Positions 42,364 through 49,977 of a stretch of DNA of 64,000 nucleotides are shown in pieces (positions within the stretch are counted from its first letter, which is position 1; each line of letters starts with the position of its first letter). The notes beneath the pieces are model-generated. The model was given only the letters and a program-made list of their open reading frames with translations. It had not been told where the DNA came from and did not search any database. A program made the position numbers and the translations under genes. The stretch is taken from assembly GCA_002746605.1 (NCBI GenBank), contig PDPT01000044.1:1-64000 (forward strand). The letters run 5' to 3'. The stretch is from Ignavibacteriota bacterium. Lineage in GTDB: Bacteria; Bacteroidota; Ignavibacteria; Ignavibacteriales; Melioribacteraceae.

Positions 42364-42564
42364 ATGCAACAAAAATGTAAAAACCTAAAAGGTTGTGGTT
42401 TTTTCAACAATTTCAAAGGAAACAATGAAGTTATAAGTGAGGGATGGATTAAATTGTATTGTGAAAATGAAAACAAATCACAAAAGTGTGAGAGAAAAAT
42501 TATTAAGGAAAAAACAGGCAAGGCACCTGTTGATAATATGACCCCTACAGGTAAATTACTATAA
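42364..42564 (+). CDS. small four-cysteine protein, putative metal-binding
   Basis: This 66-residue protein has cysteines at 5, 11, 33 and 42 (C-x5-C, then YC and KC) and the core KGCGFFNNF, LYCENENKSQKCERK and a C-terminal APVDNMTPTGKLL. From memory this matches a family of short proteins in Deltaproteobacteria and relatives with the same cysteine spacing and a final P-x-D-x-x-P-x-G motif. The cysteine set suggests zinc or Fe-S binding, which is inference. AGAGAATTGAT precedes the ATG. It is not obviously part of the B12 operon that follows 230 bp later. Confidence 0.65.
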   Translation: MQQKCKNLKGCGFFNNFKGNNEVISEGWIKLYCENENKSQKCERKIIKEKTGKAPVDNMTPTGKLL

Positions 42565-42793
42565 TTTAAAATTTTAAGAACATCTGATAAATTTCAAAAT
42601 ATTTTACAATCTTAATTTTGAATTTCTCTGATGTTTCTATTTTTTTTAAATCAAATCTAAAACCTTACTGTTAATTATTATGCAGCTAAATGTATTTTTT
42701 TAATTACATTATTCTTTGCAATGTTTTATTAAGCATGAATTCCGGAAAAAATAGTTTTACATTTTTCACATAATTATTTAAATTTCTAATCGA

Positions 42794-43033
42794 TAATAAT
42801 AAGGTTAATGTAATTATTAAAAAGGGAATTCGGTGATTAAAATTTTAAAAATCCGAAGCTGTACCCGCAACTGTGAGTCTAAAGGAAGTTTTACTAATTA
42901 TTAGCAATTCTTATGCTAAAATAGTATAGAAAGAATTAAAACCAAGATAAGCCAGGAACCTGCCTAATTTATTACTCTAAGATAAAGCTTTCGGGAATAA
43001 AGGCTGAATATAAATCACACCTACTTTCCCTTT
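42794..43033 (+). promoter_or_regulatory. cobalamin (B12) riboswitch
   Basis: All conserved blocks are present and in order: AAAGGGAATTCGGTGA (42821 on), AATCCG, GCTGTACCCGCAACTGTGA, and the B12 box GCCAGGAACCTGCC at 42951-42964. TAATAA (42794-42799) and TTATTA (42969-42974) can close the aptamer. TTCCCTTT at 43026-43033 is perfectly complementary to AAAGGGAA at 42821-42828, so it could compete with the aptamer core as part of the expression platform, close to the ribosome site of the next gene. It should repress the 43.1-46.5 kb operon when cobalamin is plentiful. Confidence 0.96.
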
Positions 43034-43068
43034 GAGCAATTAACATAATCTTTTCATGCGAGGAATAC

Positions 43069-43266
43069 ATGAATAAAGAGAATTTAACTGAATCTATTCA
43101 ACAAGAACTTACATTCAGAAAAAACTCAGCAAAATATAATTCCATAAAAAAGCACGTAAACAAATTTCTAGTTAAAGTAAATAAAAATCATTTTCTACAC
43201 AGACTGGATGAAGCGGTAAAAATAAGTAAAGAAACAATATTTACTGTTAAGGAAGTGAGAAAGTAA
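43069..43266 (+). CDS. 65-residue protein of unknown function, first gene after the B12 riboswitch
   Basis: The frame starts at ATG 43069 with a strong GAGGAA ribosome site and ends 4 bp before the TonB receptor start. The product is basic (many Lys), soluble and predicted helical, with no cysteines, membrane segment or signal peptide. I do not recognise a family. Its place between the riboswitch and btuB-like gene means it would be made under B12 limitation. It could be a regulator, a small B12-related factor, or a leader cistron that delivers ribosomes to the receptor gene. Confidence 0.6.
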   Translation: MNKENLTESIQQELTFRKNSAKYNSIKKHVNKFLVKVNKNHFLHRLDEAVKISKETIFTVKEVRK

Positions 43267-43270
43267 ATAA

Positions 43271-45202
43271 TTGAAGGTTAAATTATTTTATTTCGTTTTT
43301 TCTCTTTGTTTGCTATCTCCTTTTATTATTGCTCAGGATTCAGTTAAGATAAATCATACATTGCAAGAAGTTATTGTGGCATCAAATAAAGTTGATTCAA
43401 AATTATCTGATGTTTCAACAAAAATTGATATTATAGATAGTAAGAAAATTGAAGCAAGTAATGGGAAGAGATTGCCCGATTTACTTAAAACGAGTTCTAA
43501 TATATTTCTTAAAAGTTACGGATTAACACCTGCATTAACTACTGTTTCGGTAAACGGACTTGGAGCGGAACATACTTTAATTTTGGTAGATGGAATTAAA
43601 ATAAATTCTTTTCAGAACTCGCATTTGGATTTGTCAATAATTCCTAAACATTTAATAGAAAAAATTGAAATCATAAATAATGGCGTGAGTTCAATTTATG
43701 GCAGCGATGCCATTGGCGGAGTTGTAAATATTATTTTAAAGAATAAAATGAATCTTTCTGAAGAAAAAAGATCGAGTTTAAATTTTCAATTATCGCAAGG
43801 TTCTTTTAATACTAAAGGAATTTCTTTGGATTTGTATCATGATTTTAAAAAGTTCAATAGTAAGATTTCTTTCAATAGAGAAATTTCGAATGGTAGCTAT
43901 GATTATTATTATAAAAAGAATGGAAAAAGAATTATAAAACAAAGGCAAAACGGAGAGTACGACCTTTATGATGTTGCTTTTACTTCGCAATATATTATTA
44001 ACGATAAAAATTTTCTGAAGATTATCTCTACATTATCGGAGCAAAATAAAAATTTGCCCGGAATAGAAACCGGAACAACACCTCCGCCTGCTAAACAAAT
44101 CGATAAAAATTGGAATAATATTTTGATAATCAATAATGAGTTATCAAAAAGATATTTTCTTAGAACGAGTTTTAATTTTCAAAATAATTTTATGAATTAT
44201 TCTGTAGGAAGCATCATAAATAATAAATATGAAAATAAAGTTTTGGGCTTCAATACCGAACTTAAAATAAAAGAAGAAAATTATGCGGTAACAACCGGCT
44301 ACAATTTTGCTTATGCTACCTTAAAGAGTGAGCAGCTTTTGGATGGAATATTAAGAAGGCAGCATGCTTTATTTGTTTCAACATTTTACAAAGTAAATGA
44401 TAGGTTTAGAATTTATGCTTCAATCAGGTATGATTATATTTCGGATATTTCACAAGATAATTTTACTTATAAAATCGGAATTAATATTAAACCATTTAAT
44501 ATTGAAAATTTTAGAATTAAAGGTAATTTCGGTAAGAATTTTAGAGCACCATCATTTAATGATTTATACTGGAAAAATTCAGGTAACATCAATCTGAAAC
44601 ATGAAAACTCATTGAATCTTGAAGGAGGATTCCATTACAGCTTTAATTCTTTTTTTGATGGAGATATTTCGGTTTTTTATACACACATTGCAGCTGATAA
44701 TAAAATTATTTGGACCCCCGGAGCTAACGGTTTGTGGGCACCTGAAAATGTGGATGAATCGGTTTCGAATAATTACTCCTTAAACTTCAATCTTAAAAAA
44801 AATATATTCGAAAAATTATCATTTAATATCAACGGTGGAATACAGCTTATCAATACAAAAAAAATAAGCGGTTCTTACAAGGATGATATTACTAAGGATA
44901 AATATTTGCCCTATATCCCTTTGGAAACTTATAAAGCTAATCTTGGAATAAAATATTATAATGCTTCGGTAAATTTATTTTATACACACACGGGAAAAAG
45001 ATTTTACGATTTTGCAAATAAAAGAAGTATGAAAGATTTCGATTTAATTGATGGAAGTATAAATTACAAAATAATTTTTTCTGACATTCTACTAAATCTT
45101 AAATTGGAAATTAATAACATCTTTAATAAAGAATATGAAATAATTTCGGGTTACCCAATGCCTTTGAGATTCTACAATTTTAATATAATAATCAATTACT
45201 AA
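43271..45202 (+). CDS. btuB: TonB-dependent outer-membrane receptor, BtuB-like
   Basis: The 643-residue protein has a signal peptide (cleavage near FIIAQ), a TonB-box-like LQEVIVASNK, a plug domain (DLLKTSSNIFLKSYG, LILVDGIKINSFQ, VSSIYGSDAIGGVVNIILK) and a 22-strand-type barrel ending FNIIINY. The small size and plug motifs fit the BtuB/vitamin group rather than SusC transporters. The upstream cobalamin riboswitch makes cobalamin or a precursor the probable cargo. The start is TTG at 43271, 4 bp after the small gene; no strong ribosome site is seen, so translational coupling is likely. Confidence 0.9.
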   Translation: MKVKLFYFVFSLCLLSPFIIAQDSVKINHTLQEVIVASNKVDSKLSDVSTKIDIIDSKKIEASNGKRLPDLLKTSSNIFLKSYGLTPALTTVSVNGLGAEHTLILVDGIKINSFQNSHLDLSIIPKHLIEKIEIINNGVSSIYGSDAIGGVVNIILKNKMNLSEEKRSSLNFQLSQGSFNTKGISLDLYHDFKKFNSKISFNREISNGSYDYYYKKNGKRIIKQRQNGEYDLYDVAFTSQYIINDKNFLKIISTLSEQNKNLPGIETGTTPPPAKQIDKNWNNILIINNELSKRYFLRTSFNFQNNFMNYSVGSIINNKYENKVLGFNTELKIKEENYAVTTGYNFAYATLKSEQLLDGILRRQHALFVSTFYKVNDRFRIYASIRYDYISDISQDNFTYKIGINIKPFNIENFRIKGNFGKNFRAPSFNDLYWKNSGNINLKHENSLNLEGGFHYSFNSFFDGDISVFYTHIAADNKIIWTPGANGLWAPENVDESVSNNYSLNFNLKKNIFEKLSFNINGGIQLINTKKISGSYKDDITKDKYLPYIPLETYKANLGIKYYNASVNLFYTHTGKRFYDFANKRSMKDFDLIDGSINYKIIFSDILLNLKLEINNIFNKEYEIISGYPMPLRFYNFNIIINY

Positions 45203-45221
45203 AACAATAAAGGAGAAAAAA

Positions 45222-46541
45222 ATGAAAAAAACATTACAAATACTTTCATTATTTATTTTAACAACGTTCCTAAATGCTCAAGAATTAAAAAGCGTTTATG
45301 TTTTATCCGAAGGAGGGTTTAGTGCCGGAACTTCCAAGCTAAGTAAACTGGTTTATGAAAATAGCGATTTTCGCCAAAGCATTTTCAATCCCGATAATAT
45401 TGGTTTATACCCTGATGGATTGATGTTATACGGGGAAAATCTTTATTTAACTGAACAAGGCTCTTGGGGAGGATCAGGCAAAATATATAAATTAGATACT
45501 GCGGGAACTGTTTTGGAAAGCGAAGAGGTTGCTAATAATCCTTATTCTTTTGCTATCAGTAATGAAAAAATTTATTTAACAAACGGTCCAATAAGCAATG
45601 TTACAGTTTTAAATTTAAATGATTTCAGTAAAGTTAAAGATATAAAAGTTGGTGCCTTTCCACAAAATATAGTTTCAAAAGATAGCTTGGTGTTTGTTGC
45701 CAATAAGAGTGTTTGGGGAGGTGCTTCAGATTCGACTGTTTCTGTTATAAATACTAATTTAGATTCAGTTGTTGCAACTATTATTGTTAGAAAAAATCCT
45801 ACATCAGTTGTTATCAAAGATGGTTTCCTTTTGGTCGGGTGTCCGGGAGATTCTGCAATAGGTATGATATATAAAGTTGATTTGTCAACATTAACTAAAG
45901 TTGATTCATTTGACGTTCCTTCAAATGATGGTTATAGTAAAGATATAGTTGTAGAAAAGAATACTGACAATATTTTCTTTGCAAGTCAAAGTGGTAAAAT
46001 TATTAAATTGGATATGGCTACAAGAAAAACTGAAGTTGTTGTAGAAGATACAAGTTTAGTAATGTTGTATGGTTACAATTACGATTCTGTTAATAAAGAG
46101 CATTATTTACTAGATGCAAAAGATTTCAAAATTGAAGGACAACTGACTGTTTATGACAGCACAGGAAAAAAATTAAATAACTATACTACAGGAATTGCTC
46201 CAAGACGAATAGTTTTTGAATATAAGCTGGAAGTTTCTGTTAAAGAGAGTCAAGTTATTGCAGCTGATTTTAAGCTTGAACAAAATTATCCAAATCCATT
46301 TAATCCAACAACCGTAATTGAATATACGATCCCATCAAATATGAAACGTGAAATGTCAAATGTAAAATTGATAGTTTATGATATTCTTGGAAACAAAGTA
46401 GCAACCTTGGTTGATAAGCAACAAAGTTCGGGTAGCTATCAAGTAAAGTTTGATGGCAGCAATCTTGCAAGTGGAATTTATTTTTATAAATTACAAACCG
46501 GTAACTTCAATCAAATTCGTAAAATGATGCTATTGAAATAG
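45222..46541 (+). CDS. T9SS-sorted beta-propeller protein, BtuG-like (putative surface B12 binder)
   Basis: The 439-residue protein has a signal peptide (cleavage after LNAQ) and about 320 residues of YVTN/DUF5074-like propeller repeats (LYLTEQGSWGGSGKIYKLD, YSFAISNEKIYLTNGP, VTVLNLNDFSKVKDIKVG, VSVINTNLDSVVATI). A T9SS type A sorting domain follows (LEQNYPNPFNP to IRKMMLLK). It lies 19 bp after btuB with an AAAGGAG ribosome site, in the same riboswitch-controlled operon. In Bacteroides the surface lipoprotein BtuG is a propeller that binds B12 and caps BtuB. This protein has the right fold and context but a T9SS signal instead of a lipobox. B12 binding is inferred. Confidence 0.78.
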   Translation: MKKTLQILSLFILTTFLNAQELKSVYVLSEGGFSAGTSKLSKLVYENSDFRQSIFNPDNIGLYPDGLMLYGENLYLTEQGSWGGSGKIYKLDTAGTVLESEEVANNPYSFAISNEKIYLTNGPISNVTVLNLNDFSKVKDIKVGAFPQNIVSKDSLVFVANKSVWGGASDSTVSVINTNLDSVVATIIVRKNPTSVVIKDGFLLVGCPGDSAIGMIYKVDLSTLTKVDSFDVPSNDGYSKDIVVEKNTDNIFFASQSGKIIKLDMATRKTEVVVEDTSLVMLYGYNYDSVNKEHYLLDAKDFKIEGQLTVYDSTGKKLNNYTTGIAPRRIVFEYKLEVSVKESQVIAADFKLEQNYPNPFNPTTVIEYTIPSNMKREMSNVKLIVYDILGNKVATLVDKQQSSGSYQVKFDGSNLASGIYFYKLQTGNFNQIRKMMLLK

Positions 46542-46557
46542 TAATCGGTCATAAAAA

Positions 46558-46599
46558 TTTATACCTTTACATCAACAAATGTAGATGTAAAGGTATAAA
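46558..46599 (+). terminator. long perfect stem-loop after the B12 operon
   Basis: TTTATACCTTTACATC (46558-46573) pairs perfectly over 16 bp with its complement at 46584-46599, around a 10-nt loop. It starts 16 bp after the propeller gene stop. There is no T run on the plus strand, so it may be a weak terminator or an mRNA 3'-end stabiliser rather than a classic intrinsic terminator. Confidence 0.55.
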
Positions 46600-46659
46600 C
46601 TTATAAAATTGCAACTTTATTAAGTTGTGAACATATTCTTTCGCTCTGTTTTTTTATTT

Positions 46660-46783
46660 GTATAGTCATCTCTTTAGTAAATAAATATACTCCGCGAAGT
46701 AAATTTCCGGTTCCCGCCCGGTAGAGCAAGTTGCGGAGATAATTAAACTATACTTTTCATCTGCCATAAAGTGAAAAGTGGAG
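46660..46783 (+). promoter_or_regulatory. structured leader upstream of aat, riboswitch-like layout
   Basis: GTATAGT (46660-46666) pairs with ACTATAC (46747-46753). Inside, CTCCGC (46690-46695) pairs with GCGGAG (46733-46738), and CCGG at 46707-46710 can pair with CCGG at 46718-46721. A second hairpin, ACTTTTCA with TGAAAAGT (46752-46759 / 46772-46779), touches GGAG at 46780, the likely ribosome site, and shares two bases with the outer helix. A nested domain next to a ribosome-site hairpin is the layout of a translational riboswitch. I match it to no known class. Confidence 0.4.
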
Positions 46784-46795
46784 TAGTATTAAAAT

Positions 46796-47395
46796 ATGAA
46801 TGAAACGGAAATCAACGAAAACTTATTACTGCAACCTGTAAATATGCTGAACCTCTATGCACAAGGAGCTTTCCCAATGGCTGAAGCAAATGGTGAAATA
46901 AATTGGTATCAGCCTAAAGAAAGAGCTGTTATTCTAATGGAAGAATATAACATCCCTCGTTCCCTAAAAAAGTTTATGAAGACAACAGACTTTACCTATA
47001 ACTTTGATATAAATACAGAAGCTGTAATCAGCGGGTGTGCCAATAGGAAAGAAACTTGGATTTCGGATAAGTTAATAGATGCTTACAAAAGATTAATTGA
47101 TTTGGGATATTTACACTCCGTTGAAGTTTATCAAAAGAATAAATTAGTCGGTGGATTATATGGAATTTCAATAGGTGGAGCTTTCTTTGGTGAGTCAATG
47201 TTTTCTAAGGTTTCGCAGGCAAGTAAAACAGCGCTTGCAGTTTTACTCAAATATCTCGAAAAAAGATGTTTTACAATTCTTGATGTGCAATTCGAAACCG
47301 ATCATCTTAATATGTTTGGTGTTAAGATTGTGGAATTTGAAGAATACAAAAAATTATTAGATAAAGCATTTATAAATAATATTTCATTTATTTGA
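46796..47395 (+). CDS. aat: leucyl/phenylalanyl-tRNA-protein transferase
   Basis: The 199-residue enzyme transfers Leu or Phe from tRNA to N-terminal Arg or Lys of proteins, marking them for ClpAP. Family motifs are YAQGAFPMAEANGEINWYQP, CANRKETWIS, LGYLHSVEVY, GLYGISIGGAFFGESMFSK and a short final LDVQFETDHLNMFG. The GNAT-like fold length is normal. It stands alone between the B12 operon and a second TonB receptor. Control may come from the structured leader upstream. Confidence 0.95.
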   Translation: MNETEINENLLLQPVNMLNLYAQGAFPMAEANGEINWYQPKERAVILMEEYNIPRSLKKFMKTTDFTYNFDINTEAVISGCANRKETWISDKLIDAYKRLIDLGYLHSVEVYQKNKLVGGLYGISIGGAFFGESMFSKVSQASKTALAVLLKYLEKRCFTILDVQFETDHLNMFGVKIVEFEEYKKLLDKAFINNISFI

Positions 47396-47570
47396 AAATT
47401 AGTAGTAATGTATTAAGCAGAAATGGAATAATTCGGAATTAAATTATTTTATCTGTTTATTAGCAGATGAACCAATAATGATAATTAGATTATATGTTAA
47501 AGAAATAAGGATTCACAAACTAATATAAATCTCGTATCGTTTGGTGATGATAGGCCAACTTAATATTATT

Positions 47571-47614
47571 AAAAACGCCGACCAGGATACGTAGCGGTAT
47601 AAAAAGTCGGCGTT
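47571..47614 (-). terminator. intrinsic terminator of the second TonB receptor gene
   Basis: AACGCCGAC (47574-47582) pairs with GTCGGCGTT (47606-47614), a 9-bp GC-rich stem with a 23-nt loop. Read on the minus strand the stem is followed by a T run (forward A run at 47571-47575), so it suits the receptor gene ending at 47654. The 47396-47653 spacer shows no gene. Confidence 0.7.
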
Positions 47615-47653
47615 ACGAAAAAAATAATCGATTTTATCTTTGTTAAATTTAGT

Positions 47654-49465
47654 CTAATTAATGTTAATTTTTACCCCGCCTGTAATCCATCTTCCGGGTA
47701 ACTCCACTCCCGGAAATTCTTCATAAACTTTGTTGAATATATTTGTAATACTTACATAAACATTAAAATAGTCAAAATCTCTGTAGAGCTTTGTATCTAC
47801 TTTAAAAATATCATTTTGTTTTATTCTATCTTCAAAACTAAAAACCCAACTTTGTTTTATTCCTAAGGGAAGAATATTAAATATGGAAAACGATAAATCG
47901 TGGACTAAATGTTCTAATACATACTTTGATTTGATATTGGCATCAATTTTTTTTGCATCAAGATAAGTGTACTCCAAACCGATTTTAGTAATTATATTTT
48001 TAGTTAATTTGTTGGTGTTAACTGAAAGACTTAGCTCAAATCCATTTATATTTATTTTGTTAATATTTTTTGCTTTCCATAAGCTGTCTGTTTCATCCAA
48101 AGCATAATCAATTAGATTGCTTCCTTCTTTTCTGAATAAAGCCCCGTTAATTTGCAAAAAGTTTGTTTGATAACCGATACCTAACTCATAATTTATAGTT
48201 TCCTCAGGTTTTAAATCTGCGTTACCACGAGTTGCATAACTTTGATAATACAAATCCGTATAAGTAGGTATTCTAAAAGCTCTACCGTAGTTAGTATAAA
48301 CTTTTAAATTATCATTTACGAGATAAGCTAAGTCAAAAGTAGGAATAAACTTCCAGCCGTAATTGGAATATTTATAGGCGAAACCACCAAGATTAACATT
48401 AAGTTTTGAAGTTATATCAATCTGCTGTTCAAAGAATAATCCGAGTTGTGTACGGTTATGCTCTCCGAGGTTGCTGCTTACTATGTCATCTTTATTTAAC
48501 TCAACTCCAAAACTTGTAGTTCCAATTTCTAAAAAGTTTGAGCTTGCCTGCAGTTCAAAACCATAGGAGTTTGTTGTGTGATTATTTTCATAGAATGCAG
48601 GATTATTGCGTTTCAGTACAAAATTATCTTTACCTTTTCTCCAAGAGAGTTTCGATAAAATGTTGAAAGCACCAAGTTGAATATCACCGGAAATTGCAGC
48701 AAGTAATGTTTTGGTTCTTTCTGCTTGATTTGGAAAACGATTTGTGTAAAAACTATTTGCACCAAAATCTTTATCCGTATAACCGAACAGAGTTTTCAAA
48801 ACAGTATTGGAAAAGTTGAATGAGTTATTCATTGATATACTGTAGTTTGTAAAATCCGTATTGTGTCTGTAGCCTGTTGAGTTTGTTCGGTTTAGTGAGA
48901 TATTATGTAAAGTATTTCCGGCTGAAATATTTCCACCAAGGGTAAAGTTTGTGTAATCAAACTCACCACCGCTTAAATCAATATTAAGTCCGGTTTTACT
49001 TTTACTTTTAGTAATTATATTTATTACGCCGCTAAAAGCATTTGCTCCAAATGAGCGTGCACCTTGTCCCTTTAGGATTTCAATCCTTTCAATTTGGGAA
49101 TATGTTAAAGGTAGATTCATATTGTGATGCCCCGTTTGAGGATCAGTAAGTTTTATTCCATTAACAAGAATTAAAGTTTGTTCAAACGAACCTCCTCTTA
49201 TTGAAATATCCGATTGTACTCCTGCAACACCTCTTTGCTTTACATCCAATCCGCTCGTGTATTCTAAGATATCTTGCAGATTGGAAGCAGGTAGTGATTT
49301 CAGTTCTTTTTTCCCGAGCAGATGCATGGTACGCCCAATTTTTTTTGATATCGTTGGAGTTCTGTTTGCGGTAACAATAATGTTGTCTGTTTTATGTTCT
49401 AATACGGATTGTCCGTAAAAGATTATGTTTAATAGAAAATATATAATTAAAGTAATTTGTTTCAT
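47654..49465 (-). CDS. TonB-dependent receptor, BtuB/vitamin-siderophore type
   Basis: The 603-residue receptor has a signal peptide (cleavage near FYGQ), then IIVTANRTP as a TonB box/start, plug motifs (LQDILEYTSGLDVKQRG, ISIRGGSFEQTLILVNGIKL, IERIEILKGQGARSFGANAFSGVINIIT) and a barrel ending ITGGVKININ. It resembles BtuB more than ferric-siderophore receptors by size, but the cargo cannot be fixed. It is divergent from an FecE/BtuD-type ATPase gene, separated by 512 bp of structured DNA. Cobalamin, cobinamide, heme or an iron chelate are possible. Confidence 0.88.
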   Translation of the reverse strand: MKQITLIIYFLLNIIFYGQSVLEHKTDNIIVTANRTPTISKKIGRTMHLLGKKELKSLPASNLQDILEYTSGLDVKQRGVAGVQSDISIRGGSFEQTLILVNGIKLTDPQTGHHNMNLPLTYSQIERIEILKGQGARSFGANAFSGVINIITKSKSKTGLNIDLSGGEFDYTNFTLGGNISAGNTLHNISLNRTNSTGYRHNTDFTNYSISMNNSFNFSNTVLKTLFGYTDKDFGANSFYTNRFPNQAERTKTLLAAISGDIQLGAFNILSKLSWRKGKDNFVLKRNNPAFYENNHTTNSYGFELQASSNFLEIGTTSFGVELNKDDIVSSNLGEHNRTQLGLFFEQQIDITSKLNVNLGGFAYKYSNYGWKFIPTFDLAYLVNDNLKVYTNYGRAFRIPTYTDLYYQSYATRGNADLKPEETINYELGIGYQTNFLQINGALFRKEGSNLIDYALDETDSLWKAKNINKININGFELSLSVNTNKLTKNIITKIGLEYTYLDAKKIDANIKSKYVLEHLVHDLSFSIFNILPLGIKQSWVFSFEDRIKQNDIFKVDTKLYRDFDYFNVYVSITNIFNKVYEEFPGVELPGRWITGGVKININ

Positions 49466-49800
49466 GAAATACCTTTGGCTTAAATGTTAGTGAAAATAAT
49501 TTTATATTTAAAGTTGTTTAAGTTTTTCGTAACACAGACTTTCTCAAATTGCTTGAGAGATGTGCGTTTTGGTCTGTGAATGGAATTAAGTTTAGTTTTA
49601 GTGAAAGTAGAAAAAAAGTTACGCTCTATAAAATTAAAGGCAGATTATTGGAATTGGTTTAATTGTCGGTTTTAAGAATCAGCGTTTTATCTGCGTACCG
49701 TTTCTTTTTTGTTGTGAGATTGTAAAATTAACTTGAGTGCAAGCTAATCGTAATACCGGATTCTAACTCCGGTGCCGATTGAAAAGAACTTAAATTTTAA
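49466..49800 (-). promoter_or_regulatory. long structured leader of the second TonB receptor
   Basis: On the minus strand, nearest the gene, CACAGAC pairs with GTCTGTG (49533-49539 / 49572-49578) around an inner TCTCAA/TTGAGA hairpin. Farther upstream are ACCGGA/TCCGGT (49755-49760 / 49768-49773) and CTTG/CAAG (49732-49735 / 49740-49743). Between them the minus strand reads AAACCAA, CCAATAATCTGCC, which loosely resembles a B12 box. It is too divergent to call a cobalamin riboswitch. The rest of the 512-bp spacer holds no gene. Confidence 0.4.
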
Positions 49801-49977
49801 AAATATAAAGATAAAAGAAGAATTTTTAAAAGTCTAATTTATTTTCTGGAGACGTTTTCTCTTGTTACTTATTATTTGCAAATTAAAATTTAATTTTACT
49901 CAAAAACATTATATATTTACTCTTTATAATAGTATCACTATTTTAAGATGAAAAAGGATTATCATTAAGTAAAGCAA

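Noticed and set aside
46660..46760. Integron attC site or tRNA remnant (GGTAGAGCA resembles a tRNA D-loop)
   Set aside because: No R/L boxes with the attC spacing, and no anticodon or T-arm can be completed around the D-loop-like string.
47520..47620. Hammerhead-ribozyme-like pieces (TGATGA and a GAAA after a stem)
   Set aside because: The core would need CTGATGA next to the stem that precedes GAAA; the distances do not fit. The stem is better read as a minus-strand terminator.
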